Shown one piece after another: positions 13,779 to 27,450 of a stretch of 64,000 nt of DNA. Each line of letters starts with the position of its first letter. Position 1 is the first letter of the stretch. The notes under the pieces were generated by a model, which was given only the letters and a program-made list of their open reading frames with translations, was not told the origin of the DNA and ran no database searches. Both the position numbers and the translations under genes were made by a program. This DNA is from Procambarus clarkii (Eukaryota > Arthropoda > Malacostraca > Decapoda > Cambaridae), in NCBI RefSeq assembly GCF_040958095.1, contig NC_091200.1, forward strand, positions 1,397,127 to 1,461,126, in the 5' to 3' direction.

Positions 13779-16700
13779 GTTGGTAGTCTCCAGATGCTCC
13801 GTCATGTAATTGGTAGTCTCAAGATGCTCCGTCAGGTAGTTGGTAGTCTCCAGATGCTCCGTCATGTAATTGGTAGTCTCAAGATGCTCCGTCAGGTAGT
13901 TGGTAGTCTCCAGATGCTCCTTCATATAGTTGGTAGTCTCCAGATGCTCCGTCATATAGTTGGTAATCTCCAGATGCTCCGTCAGGTAGTTGATAGTCTC
14001 CGGATGCTCCGTCAGGTTGTTGATGCAGTTGGTAGTCTCAAGATGCTCCGTCATGTAATTGGTAGTCTCCAGATGCTCCGTCAGGTAGTTGGTAGTCTCC
14101 AGATGCTCGTTCAGATAGATGGGAGTCTCCAGATGCTCCGTCAAGTAGTTGGTAGTCTCCAGATGCTCCGTCAGGTAGTTGGTGGTCTCCAGATGCTCGT
14201 TCAGATAGATGGGAGTCTCCAGATGCTCCGTCAAGTAGTTGGTAGTCTCCAGATGCTCCGTCAGGTAGTTGGTGGTCTCCAGATGCTCCATCAGGTAGAT
14301 GGTAGTCTGCAGATGCTCCGTCATGTAGTTGGAAGTCTCCAGATGCTCCAGCAGGGAGTTGATGTAGTTGGTAGTCTCCAGATGCTTCGTCAGGTAGTTG
14401 GTAGTCTCCAGATGCTTCGTCAGGTAGTTGGTAGTCTCCAGATGCTCCGGCAGGTAGTTGGTAGTCTCCAGATGCTCTGTCAGGTAGTTGGTAGTCTCCA
14501 GATGCTTCGTCAGGTATTAGGTAGTCTACAGAGGCTTCGTCAGATAGTTGATAGCCTCCATATGCTCCGTCAGGTAGTTGGTAGTCTCTAGATGCTCCGT
14601 CAGGTATTTGGTAGTCTCTAGATGTTACGACACATAGTTGATGGAGTTGGTAGTCTCCAAATGCACCGTTATGAAGTTGGTAGTCTCCAAATGCTCCGTC
14701 ATATAGTTGGTAGTGTACAGATGCTCCATCAGGTACTTGGTAGTCTCCAGATGTTTCGTCAGGTAGTTGGTATTCTCCAGATGCACCGTCATGTAGTTGG
14801 TAATCTCCAGATGCTCCGTCAGGTAGTTTGTATTCTCCAGATGCTCCGGCAGGTAGTTCGTAGTCTCTAGATGCACCATCATGTAGTTGGTAATCTCCAG
14901 ATGCTCCGTCAGGTAGTTTTCTGATAGTCTCCAGTAGTCTGGTAGTCTCCAAATGCTCCAGTATTCTCCAGTAGTCTGTAGTCTCCAGATGCTCCGTCAT
15001 GTAATTGGTAGTCTCCAGATGCTCCGTCAGGTAGCTAGTAGTTTCCAGATGCTCCGCCAGGGACCTGGTAGTCTCAAGATGCTCCGTCAGGTAGTTGGTA
15101 GTCTCCTGGTGCTCCGACAGGTAGTTGATGTAGTTGGTAGTCTCCAAATGCTCCGTCAGGTAGTTGGTAGTCTCCAGATGCTCCTTCAGATAGATGGTAG
15201 TCTGCAGATGCTCCGTCAGGTAGTTGGTAGTCTCCAGATGCTTCGTCAGGTAGTTGATAGTCTCCAGATGCTCCGTCAGGTAGTTGGTAGTCTCCAGATT
15301 CTCCGTCCGGTAGTTGGTAGTCTCCAGATGCTCTTTCAGATAGATGGTAGTCTCCAGATGCTCCGTCAGGTAGTTGGTAGTCTCCAGATGCTACTTCAGA
15401 TAGTTGGTAGTCTCCAGATGCTCCGTCAGGTAGTTGGTAGTCTCCACATGCTCCGTCCGGTAGATGGTAGTCTCCAGATGCTCCTTCAGATAGTTGGTAG
15501 TGTACAGATGCTCCGACAGGTAGTTGGTAGTCTCCAGATGCTCCGGCAGGTAGTTAGTAGTCTCTAGATGCTCCTTCAGGTAGTTGGTTGTCTCCAGATA
15601 CTCCGTCAGGTAGTTCGTAGTCTCCAGATGCTTTGTCAGGTAGTTGATAGTCTCCAGATGCTCCGGCAGGTAGTTCGTAGTCTCTAGATGCACCGTCAGG
15701 TAGTTGGTAGTCTCCAGATGCTCCGTCAAGTAGTTAGTAGTCTCCAGATGCTCCGTCATATAGTTGGTAGTCTCCAGATGCTCCGTCAGGTAGTTGGTAG
15801 TCTCTGGATGCTCCGTCAGGTAGTTGATACAATTGGTAGTCTCCAAATGCTCCGTCAGATACTTGGTAACATCTAGATGCTCTGTCATATACTTAGTAGT
15901 CTCCAGATGCTCCGTCAGATAGTTGGTAGTCTCCATATGCTCCGTCAGGAAGTTGGTAGTCTCCAGATGCTCCTTAAGATAGATGGTAGTCTGCAGATGG
16001 TCCGTCAGGAAGTTGGTAGTCTCCAGATGCTCCTTCGGATAGATGGTAGTCTACAGATGGTCCGTCAGGTAGTTGGTAGTCTCCAGATGCTCCGTCAGGA
16101 AGTTGGTAGTCTCCAAATGCTCCGTCAGGTAGTTGGTAGTCTCCAGATGGTCCGTCAGGTAGTTGGTAGTCTCCAGATGCTCCTTCAGGTAGTTGGTAGT
16201 CTCCAGATGCTCCGTCAGGTAGTTGGTAGTCTCCAGATGCTCTTTCAGATAGTTGGGAGTCTCCAGATGCTCCGTCATGTAGTTGGTATTCTCCAGATGC
16301 TTCATCAGGTAGTTGGTAGTCTCCAGATGCTCCGGCAGGTAGTTGATAGCCTCCAGATGCTCCGTCAGGTAGTTGGTAGTCTCCAGATGCTCCGGCAGGT
16401 AGTTGATAGCCTCCAGATGCTCCGGCAGGTAGTTGGTAGTCTCCAGATGCTTTTTCAGGTAGTTGGTAGTCTCCAAATGCTCCGTCATATAGTTGGTAGC
16501 GTACAGATGCTCCATCAGGTACTTGGTAGTCTCCAGATGCTTCGTCAGGTAGTTGGTATCCTCCAGATGCTCGGTCAGGTAGTTGGTAGTCTCCAGATGC
16601 TCCGTAAGGTAGTTGGTAGTCTCCAGATGCTTCGTCAGGTAGTTGGTAGTCTCCAGATGCTCGGGCAGGTAGTTCGTAGTCTCCAGATGCTCCGTCAAGT

Positions 16701-18769
16701 AGTTGGTAGTCTCCAGATGCTCCGTCAGGTATTTGCTAGTCTCCAGATGCTCCGTCAAGTAGTTGGTAGTCTCCAGATGCTCTTTCAGATAGATGGTAGT
16801 CTCCAGATGCTCCGTCAGGTAGTTGGTAGTCTCCAGATGCTACTTCAGATAGTTGGTAGTCTCCAGATGCTCCGTCAGGTAGTTGGTAGTCTCCACATGC
16901 TCCGTCAGGTAGATGGTAGTCTCCAGATGCTCCTTCATATAGTTGGTAGTGTACAGATGCTCCGACAGGTAGTTGGTAGTCTCCAGATGCTCCGGCAGGT
17001 AGTAAGTAGTCTCTAGATGCTCCTTCAGGTAGTTGGTTGTCTCCAGATACTCCGTCAGGTAGTTCGTAGTCTGCAGATGCTTTGTCAGGTAGTTGATAGT
17101 CTCCAGATGCTCCGGCAGGTAGTTCGTAGTCTCTAGATGCACCGTCAGGTAGTTGGTAGTCTCCAGATGCTCCGTCAAGTAGTTAGTAGTCTCCAGATGC
17201 TCCGTCATATAGTTGGTAGTCTCCAGATGCTCCGTCAGGTAGTTGGTAGTCTCCGGATGCTCCGTCAGGTAGTTGATACAATTGGTAGTCTCCAAATGCT
17301 CCGTCAGATACTTGGTAACATCTAGATGCTCTGTCATATACTTAGTAGTCTCCAGATGCTCCGTCAGGTAGTTGGTAGTCTCCAGATGCTCCGTAAGGTA
17401 GTTGGTAGTCTCCAGATGCTTCGTCAGGTAGTTGGTAGTCTCCAGATGCTCGGGCAGGTAGTTCGTAGTCTCTAGATGCACCGTCATGTAGTTGGTAATC
17501 TCCAGATACTCCGTCAGGTAGTTTGTAGTCTCCAGATGCTCCGTCAGGTAGTTTTCTGATAGTCTCCAGTAGTCTGGTAGTCTGCAAATGCTCCAGTATT
17601 CTCCAGTAGTCTGAAGTCTCCAGATGCTCCGTCATGTAATTGGTAGTCTCCAGATGCTCCGGCAGGTAGTTGGTAGTCTCCAGATGCTCCGCCAGGGAGT
17701 TGGTAATCTCAAGATGCTCCGTCAGGTAGTTGGTAGTCTCCAGGTGCTCCGACAGGTAGTTGATGTAGTTGGTAGTCTCCAAATGCTCCGTCAGGTAGTT
17801 GCTAGTCTCCAGATGCTCCGTCAGGTAGTTGGTAGTCTCCAGTTGCTCCTTCAGATATATGGTAGTCTGCAGATGCTCCGTCAGGTAGTTGGTAGTCTCC
17901 AGATGCTACTTCAGATAGTTGGTAGTCTCCAGATGCTCCGTCAGGTAGTTGATAGTCTCCAGATGCTCCTTCAGATAGATGGTAGTCTGCAGATGCTCTG
18001 TCAGGTAGATGGTAGTCTCCAGATGCTCCTTCAGGAAGTTGGTAGTCTCCAGATGCTCCGTCAGGTAGTTGGTAGTCTCCAGATGCTCCTTCAGATAGAT
18101 GGTAGTCTGCAGATGCTCTTTCAGATAGTTGGGAGTCTCCAGATGCTTTTTCAGGTAGTTGGTAGTCTCCAGATGCTACTTCAGATAGTTGGTAGTCTCC
18201 AGATGCTCCGTCAGGTATTTGCTAGTCTCCAGATGCTCCGTCAAGTAGTTGGTAGTCTCCAGATGCTCCGTCAGGTAGTTGGTAGTCTCCAGATGCTCCG
18301 TCAAGTAGTTGGTAGTCTCCAGATGCTCCGTCAGGTATTTGCTAGTCTCTAGATGCTCCGTCAAGTAGTTGGTAGTCTCCAGATGCTCAGACAGGTAGTT
18401 GGTAGTCTCCAGATGCTCCGTCAGGTAGTTGGTAGTCTCCAGATGCTCCGTCAAGTAGTTAGTAGTCTCCAGATGCTCCGTCATATAGTTGGTAGTCTCC
18501 AGATGCTCCGTCAGGTAGTTGGTAGTCTCCGGATGCTCCGTCAGGTAGTTGATACAATTGGTAGTCTCCAAATGCTCCGTCAGATACTTGGTAACATCTA
18601 GATGCTCTGTCATATACTTAGTAGTCTCCAGATGCTCCGTCAGGTAGTTGGTAGTCTCCAGATGCTCCGTCAGGTATTTGCTAGTCTCCAGATGCTCCGT
18701 CAAGTAGTTGGTAGTCTCCAGATGCTCCGTCAAGTAGTTGGTAGTCTCCAGATGCTCCGTCAGGTAGTT

Positions 18770-21700
18770 GGTAGTCTCCAGATGCTCCGTCAAGTAGTTG
18801 GTAGTCTCCAGATGCTCCGTCAGGTATTTGCTAGTCTCTAGATGCTCCGTCAAGTAGTTGGTAGTCTCCAGATGCTCAGACAGGTAGTTGGTAGTCTCCA
18901 GATGCTCCGTCAAGTAGTTGGTTGTCTCCAGATGCTCCGTCAGGAATTTGCTAGTCTCCAGATGCTCCGTCAGGTAGTTGGTAGTCTCCAGATGCTCTGT
19001 CAGGTACAAGGTAGTCTGCAGATGCTCCGTCAGGTAGTTGGTAGTCTCCAGATGCTCCGTCATGTAGTTGATAGTCTCCAGCTGCTCCGTCAGGTAGTTG
19101 GTAGTCTCCATATGATCCGTCAGGTAGTTGGGATTCTCCAGATGTTCGGTCAGGTAGTTAGTTGTCTCCAGATGCTCCGTCAGGTAGTTCGTAGTCTCCA
19201 GATGCACCGGCAGGTAGTTGGTAGTCTTCAGATGGTCCGTAAGGTAGTTGGTAGTCTCCAGATGCTCCGGCAGGTAGTTCCAAGTCTCTAGATGCACCGT
19301 CAGGTAGTTGGTAATCTCCAGATGCTCCGTCAGGTAGTTTGTAGTCTCCAGATTCTCCGTCAGGTAGTTGGTAGTCTCCAGATTCTCCGTCAGGTAGTTG
19401 GTAGTCTCCAGATGCTCCGTCATATAGTTGGTAACCTCCAGATGCTCCGTCATATAGTTGGTAGTCTCCTGACGCTCCGTCAGGTATTTGTTAGTCTCCA
19501 GATGCTCCGTCAAATAGTTGGTAGTCTCCAGATGCTCCGTCAGGTAGTTGGAAGTCTCCAGATGCTCCGTCAGGTAGTTGGTAGTCCCCAGATGCTCAGT
19601 CAGGTAGTTAGTAGTCTCCAGATGCTCCATCAGGTAGTTGGTTAGTCTCCAGATGTTCCGTCAGGTAGTTGGTAATCTCCAGATGCTCCGTCAGGTAGTT
19701 GGTAGTCTCCAGGTGCTCCGTCAGGTAGTTGGTAGTCTCCAAATGCTCCGTCAGGTAGTTGGTACTCTCCAGGTGCTCCGTCAGGTAGTTGGTAGTGTAC
19801 AGATGCTCCGTAAGGTAGTTGGTAGCCTCCAGATGCTCCGTCAGGTAGTTAGTTGTCTCCAGATGCTCCGTCAGGTAGTTGGTAGTCGCTAGATGCTCCG
19901 TCATATAGTTGATATCGTCCAGATGCTCCGTCACATAGTTGGTAGTCTCCAAATGCTCCGTCATGTAGTTAGTAGTATCCTGATGCTTCGTCAGGTAATT
20001 GGAAGTCTCTAGATGCTCCGTCAGGTAGTTGGTAGCCTCCAGATGCTCCGTCATATAGTTGGTTGTCTCCAGATGCTCCGTCATGTAGTTGGTAGTCTCC
20101 AGATGCTCCGTCATATAGTTGGTAGTCTCCAGATGCTCCGTCATATAGTTGGTAGTCTCCAGATGCTCCGTCATGTATTTGGTAGTCTCCAGATGCTCCG
20201 TCATGTAGTTGGTAGTCTCCAGATGCTCCGTCATATAGTTGGTAGTCTCCAGATGCTCCGTCATGTAGTTGGTAGTCTCCAGATGCTCCGTCATGTAGTT
20301 GGTAGTCGCCAGATGCTCCGTCATATAGTTGGTAGTCTCCAGATGCTCCGTCATGTAGTTGGTAGTCTCCAGATGCTCCGTTATGTAGTTGGTAGTCTCC
20401 AGAGGCTCCGTCATATAGTTGGTAGTCTACAGATGCTCCGTCAAGTAGTTGGTAGTCTCCAGATGCTCTGTCAAGGTGATGGTAGTCTCCAGATGCTCCT
20501 TCAGATAGATGGTAGTCTTCAGATGCTCCTTCAGATAGATGGTAGTCTTCAGATGCTCCGTCAGGTAGTTCGTAGTCTCCAGATGCTCCGGCAGGTAGTT
20601 GGTAGTCTGCAGATGCTCCGTCAGGTAGTTGGTAGTCTCCAGATGCTCCGTCATGTAGTTGGTAGTCTCCAGCTGCTCCGTCAGGTAGTTGGTAGTCTCC
20701 ATATGATCCGTCAGGTAGTTGGGATTCTCCAGATGTTCGGTCAGGTAGTTGGTTGTCTCCAGATGCTCCGTCAGGTAGTTCGTAGTCTCCAGATGCTCCG
20801 GCAGGTAGTTCGTAGTCTCCAGATGCTCCGGCAGGTAGTTGGTAATCTTCAGATGGTCCGTAAGGTAGTTGGTAATCTACAGATACTCCGGCAGGTAGTT
20901 CGTAGTCTCTAGATGCACCGTCAGGTAGTAGGTAATCTCCAGATGCTCCGTCAGGTAGTTTGTAGTCTCCAGATTCTCCGTCAGGTATTTGCTAGTCTCC
21001 AGATGCTCCGTCAAGTAGTTGATAGTCTCCAGATGCTCCGTCAGGTAGTTGGTAGTCTCCAGATGCTCCGTCAGGTAGTTGGTAGTCTCCAGATGCTCCG
21101 TCATATAGTTGGTAACCTCCAGATGCTCCGTCATATAGTTGGTAGTCTCCAGATGCTCCGTCAGGTAGTTGGTAGTCTCCAGATGCTCCGTCAGGTAGTT
21201 GGTAGTCTCCAGATGCTCCGTCAGGTAGTTGGTAGTCTCCAGATGCTCCGTCAGGTAGTTGGTAGTCTCCAGATGCTCCGTCAGGTAGTTGGAAGTCTCC
21301 AGATGCTCCAGCAATAAGTTGATGTAGTTGGTAGTCTCCAGATGCTCCGTCAGGAAGTTCGTAATCTCCAGATGCTCCGTCAGGTAGTTGGTAGTCTCCA
21401 GATGCTCCGTGAGGTAGTTGGTAGTCTCCAGATGCTACTTCAGATAGTTGGTAGTCTCCAGATGCTCCGTCAGGTAGTTGGTAGTCTCCAGGTGCTCCGT
21501 CAGTTAGATGGTATTCTCCAGATGCTCGGTCAGGTAGTTGGTAGTCTCCAGATGCTCGGTCAGGTAGTTGGTAGTTTCCAGATGCTCCATCAGGTAGTTG
21601 GTTAGTCTCCAGATGTTCCGTCAGGTAGTTGGTAATCTCCAGATGCTCCGTCAGGTAGTTGGTAGTCTCCAGGTGCTCCGTCAGGTAGTTGGTAGTCTCC

Positions 21701-24700
21701 AAATGCTCCGTCAGGTAGTTGGTACTCTCCAGGTGCTCCGTCAGGTAGTTGGTAGTGTACAGATGCTCCGTAAGGTAGTTGGTAGCCTCCAGATGCTCCG
21801 TCAGGTAGTTAGTTGTCTCCAGATGCTCCGTCAGGTAGTTGGTAGTCGCTAGATGCTCCGTCATATAGTTGATATCGTCCAGATGCTCCGTCACATAGTT
21901 GGTTGTCTCCAAATGCTCCGTCATGTAGTTAGTAGTATCCTGATGCTCCGTCAGGTAATTGGAAGTCTCTAGATGCTCCGTCAGGTAGTTGGTAGCCTCC
22001 AGATGCTCCGTCATATAGTTGGTTGTCTCCAGATGCTCCGTCATGTAGTTGGTAGTCTCCAGATGCTCCGTCATGTAGTTGGTAGTCTCCAGATGCTCCG
22101 TCATATAGTTGGTAGTCTCCAGATGCTCCGTCATGTATTTGGTAGTCTCCAGATGCTCCGTCATGTAGTTGGTAGTCTCCAGATGCTCCGTCATGTAGTT
22201 GGTAGTCGCCAGATGCTCCGTCATATAGTTGGTAGTCTCCAGATGCTCCGTCATGTAGTTGGTAGTCTCCAGATGCTCCGTTATGTAGTTGGTAGTCTCC
22301 AGAGGCTCCGTCATATAGTTGGTAGTCTACAGATGCTCCGTCAAGTAGTTGGTAGTCTCCAGATGCTCTGTCAAGGAGATGGTAGTCTCCAGATGCTCCT
22401 TCAGATAGATGGTAGTCTTCAGATGCTCCTTCAGATAGATTGTAGTCTTCAGATGCTCCGTCAGGTAGTTCGTAGTCTCCAGATGCTCCGGCAGGTAGTT
22501 GGTAGTCTGCAGATGCTCCGTCAGGTAGTTGGTAGTCTCCAGATGCTCCGTCATGTAGTTGGTAGTCTCTAGCTGCTCCGTCAGGTAGTTGGTAGGCTCC
22601 ATATGATCCGTCAGGTAGTTGGGATTCTCCAGATGTTCGGTCAGGTAGTTGGTAGTCTCCAGATGCTCCGGCAGGTAGTTGGTAATCTTCAGATGGTCCG
22701 TAAGGTAGTTGGTAATCTACAGATGCTCCGGCAGGTAGTTCGTAGTCTCTAGATGCACCGTCAGGTAGTTGGTAATCTCCAGATGCTCCGTCAGGTAGTT
22801 TGTAGTCTCCAGATTCTCCGTCAGGTATTTGCTAGTCTCCAGATGCTCCGTCAAGTAGTTGATAGTCTCCAGATGCTCCGTCAGGTAGTTGGTAGTCTCC
22901 AGATGCTCCGTCAGGTAGTTGGTAGTCTCCAGATGCTCCGTCAAGTAGTTGGTAGTCTCCAGATGCTCCGTCAGGTAGTTGGTAGTCTCCAGATGCTCCG
23001 TCATATAGTTGGTAACCTCCAGATGCTCCGTCATATAGTTGGTAGTCTCCTGACGCTCCGTCAGGTATTTGTTAGTCTGCAGATGCTCCGTCAAATAGTT
23101 GGTAGTCTCCAGATGCTCCGTCAAGTAGTTGGTAGTCTCCAGATGCTCCGTCAGGTATTTGCTAGTCTCTAGATGCTCCGTCAAGTAGTTGGTAGTCTCC
23201 AGATGCTCAGACAGGTAGTTGGTAGTCTCCAGATGCTCCGTCAAGTAGTTGGTTGTCTCCAGATGCTCCGTCAGGAATTTGCTAGTCTCCAGATGCTCCG
23301 TCAGGTAGTTGGTAGTCTCCAGATGCTCTGTCAGGTACAAGGTAGTCTGCAGATGCTCCGTCAGGTAGTTGGTAGTCTCCAGATGCTCCGTCATGTAGTT
23401 GATAGTCTCCAGCTGCTCCGTCAGGTAGTTGGTAGTCTCCATATGATCCGTCAGGTAGTTGGGATTCTCCAGATGTTCGGTCAGGTAGTTAGTTGTCTCC
23501 AGATGCTCCGTCAGGTAGTTCGTAGTCTCCAGATGCACCGGCAGGTAGTTGGTAGTCTTCAGATGGTCCGTAAGGTAGTTGGTAGTCTCCAGATGCTCCG
23601 GCAGGTAGTTCCAAGTCTCTAGATGCACCGTCAGGTAGTTGGTAATCTCCAGATGCTCCGTCAGGTAGTTTGTAGTCTCCAGATTCTCCGTCAGGTAGTT
23701 GGTAGTCTCCAGATTCTCCGTCAGGTAGTTGGTAGTCTCCAGATGCTCCGTCATATAGTTGGTAACCTCCAGATGCTCCGTCATATAGTTGGTAGTCTCC
23801 TGACGCTCCGTCAGGTATTTGTTAGTCTCCAGATGCTCCGTCAAATAGTTGGTAGTCTCCAGATGCTCCGTCAGGTAGTTGGAAGTCTCCAGATGCTCCG
23901 TCAGGTAGTTGGTAGTCCCCAGATGCTCAGTCAGGTAGTTAGTAGTCTCCAGATGCTCCATCAGGTAGTTGGTTAGTCTCCAGATGTTCCGTCAGGTAGT
24001 TGGTAATCTCCAGATGCTCCGTCAGGTAGTTGGTAGTCTCCAGGTGCTCCGTCAGGTAGTTGGTAGTCTCCAAATGCTCCGTCAGGTAGTTGGTACTCTC
24101 CAGGTGCTCCGTCAGGTAGTTGGTAGTGTACAGATGCTCCGTAAGGTAGTTGGTAGCCTCCAGATGCTCCGTCAGGTAGTTAGTTGTCTCCAGATGCTCC
24201 GTCAGGTAGTTGGTAGTCGCTAGATGCTCCGTCATATAGTTGATATCGTCCAGATGCTCCGTCACATAGTTGGTAGTCTCCAAATGCTCCGTCATGTAGT
24301 TAGTAGTATCCTGATGCTTCGTCAGGTAATTGGAAGTCTCTAGATGCTCCGTCAGGTAGTTGGTAGCCTCCAGATGCTCCGTCATATAGTTGGTTGTCTC
24401 CAGATGCTCCGTCATGTAGTTGGTAGTCTCCAGATGCTCCGTCATATAGTTGGTAGTCTCCAGATGCTCCGTCATATAGTTGGTAGTCTCCAGATGCTCC
24501 GTCATGTATTTGGTAGTCTCCAGATGCTCCGTCATGTAGTTGGTAGTCTCCAGATGCTCCGTCATATAGTTGGTAGTCTCCAGATGCTCCGTCATGTAGT
24601 TGGTAGTCTCCAGATGCTCCGTCATGTAGTTGGTAGTCGCCAGATGCTCCGTCATATAGTTGGTAGTCTCCAGATGCTCCGTCATGTAGTTGGTAGTCTC

Positions 24701-27450
24701 CAGATGCTCCGTTATGTAGTTGGTAGTCTCCAGAGGCTCCGTCATATAGTTGGTAGTCTACAGATGCTCCGTCAAGTAGTTGGTAGTCTCCAGATGCTCT
24801 GTCAAGGTGATGGTAGTCTCCAGATGCTCCTTCAGATAGATGGTAGTCTTCAGATGCTCCTTCAGATAGATGGTAGTCTTCAGATGCTCCGTCAGGTAGT
24901 TCGTAGTCTCCAGATGCTCCGGCAGGTAGTTGGTAGTCTGCAGATGCTCCGTCAGGTAGTTGGTAGTCTCCAGATGCTCCGTCATGTAGTTGGTAGTCTC
25001 CAGCTGCTCCGTCAGGTAGTTGGTAGTCTCCATATGATCCGTCAGGTAGTTGGGATTCTCCAGATGTTCGGTCAGGTAGTTGGTTGTCTCCAGATGCTCC
25101 GTCAGGTAGTTCGTAGTCTCCAGATGCTCCGGCAGGTAGTTCGTAGTCTCCAGATGCTCCGGCAGGTAGTTGGTAATCTTCAGATGGTCCGTAAGGTAGT
25201 TGGTAATCTACAGATACTCCGGCAGGTAGTTCGTAGTCTCTAGATGCACCGTCAGGTAGTAGGTAATCTCCAGATGCTCCGTCAGGTAGTTTGTAGTCTC
25301 CAGATTCTCCGTCAGGTATTTGCTAGTCTCCAGATGCTCCGTCAAGTAGTTGATAGTCTCCAGATGCTCCGTCAGGTAGTTGGTAGTCTCCAGATGCTCC
25401 GTCAGGTAGTTGGTAGTCTCCAGATGCTCCGTCATATAGTTGGTAACCTCCAGATGCTCCGTCATATAGTTGGTAGTCTCCAGATGCTCCGTCAGGTAGT
25501 TGGTAGTCTCCAGATGCTCCGTCAGGTAGTTGGTAGTCTCCAGATGCTCCGTCAGGTAGTTGGTAGTCTCCAGATGCTCCGTCAGGTAGTTGGTAGTCTC
25601 CAGATGCTCCGTCAGGTAGTTGGAAGTCTCCAGATGCTCCAGCAATAAGTTGATGTAGTTGGTAGTCTCCAGATGCTCCGTCAGGAAGTTCGTAATCTCC
25701 AGATGCTCCGTCAGGTAGTTGGTAGTCTCCAGATGCTCCGTGAGGTAGTTGGTAGTCTCCAGATGCTACTTCAGATAGTTGGTAGTCTCCAGATGCTCCG
25801 TCAGGTAGTTGGTAGTCTCCAGGTGCTCCGTCAGTTAGATGGTATTCTCCAGATGCTCGGTCAGGTAGTTGGTAGTCTCCAGATGCTCGGTCAGGTAGTT
25901 GGTAGTTTCCAGATGCTCCATCAGGTAGTTGGTTAGTCTCCAGATGTTCCGTCAGGTAGTTGGTAATCTCCAGATGCTCCGTCAGGTAGTTGGTAGTCTC
26001 CAGGTGCTCCGTCAGGTAGTTGGTAGTCTCCAAATGCTCCGTCAGGTAGTTGGTACTCTCCAGGTGCTCCGTCAGGTAGTTGGTAGTGTACAGATGCTCC
26101 GTAAGGTAGTTGGTAGCCTCCAGATGCTCCGTCAGGTAGTTAGTTGTCTCCAGATGCTCCGTCAGGTAGTTGGTAGTCGCTAGATGCTCCGTCATATAGT
26201 TGATATCGTCCAGATGCTCCGTCACATAGTTGGTTGTCTCCAAATGCTCCGTCATGTAGTTAGTAGTATCCTGATGCTCCGTCAGGTAATTGGAAGTCTC
26301 TAGATGCTCCGTCAGGTAGTTGGTAGCCTCCAGATGCTCCGTCATATAGTTGGTTGTCTCCAGATGCTCCGTCATGTAGTTGGTAGTCTCCAGATGCTCC
26401 GTCATGTAGTTGGTAGTCTCCAGATGCTCCGTCATATAGTTGGTAGTCTCCAGATGCTCCGTCATGTATTTGGTAGTCTCCAGATGCTCCGTCATGTAGT
26501 TGGTAGTCTCCAGATGCTCCGTCATGTAGTTGGTAGTCGCCAGATGCTCCGTCATATAGTTGGTAGTCTCCAGATGCTCCGTCATGTAGTTGGTAGTCTC
26601 CAGATGCTCCGTTATGTAGTTGGTAGTCTCCAGAGGCTCCGTCATATAGTTGGTAGTCTACAGATGCTCCGTCAAGTAGTTGGTAGTCTCCAGATGCTCT
26701 GTCAAGGAGATGGTAGTCTCCAGATGCTCCTTCAGATAGATGGTAGTCTTCAGATGCTCCTTCAGATAGATTGTAGTCTTCAGATGCTCCGTCAGGTAGT
26801 TCGTAGTCTCCAGATGCTCCGGCAGGTAGTTGGTAGTCTGCAGATGCTCCGTCAGGTAGTTGGTAGTCTCCAGATGCTCCGTCATGTAGTTGGTAGTCTC
26901 TAGCTGCTCCGTCAGGTAGTTGGTAGGCTCCATATGATCCGTCAGGTAGTTGGGATTCTCCAGATGTTCGGTCAGGTAGTTGGTAGTCTCCAGATGCTCC
27001 GGCAGGTAGTTGGTAATCTTCAGATGGTCCGTAAGGTAGTTGGTAATCTACAGATGCTCCGGCAGGTAGTTCGTAGTCTCTAGATGCACCGTCAGGTAGT
27101 TGGTAATCTCCAGATGCTCCGTCAGGTAGTTTGTAGTCTCCAGATTCTCCGTCAGGTATTTGCTAGTCTCCAGATGCTCCGTCAAGTAGTTGATAGTCTC
27201 CAGATGCTCCGTCAGGTAGTTGGTAGTCTCCAGATGCTCCGTCAGGTAGTTGGTAGTCTCCAGATGCTCCGTCAAGTAGTTGGTAGTCTCCAGATGCTCC
27301 GTCAGGTAGTTGGTAGTCTCCAGATGCTCCGTCATATAGTTGGTAACCTCCAGATGCTCCGTCATATAGTTGGTAGTCTCCTGACGCTCCGTCAGGTATT
27401 TGTTAGTCTGCAGATGCTCCGTCAAATAGTTGGTAGTCTCCAGATGCTCC
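18770..27450. repeat. Tandem duplication, 4,331-bp spacing, near-identical copies
   Basis: About 18770-23100 recurs at about 23101-27450 with a fixed 4,331-bp offset. Every translated frame compared between the two copies is identical over hundreds of residues. Inside each copy a shorter offset of about 1,960 bp (for example 19638 against 21598) shows an older nested duplication. The lack of differences means either a very recent unequal exchange, gene conversion, or an assembly duplication. Confidence 0.9.
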
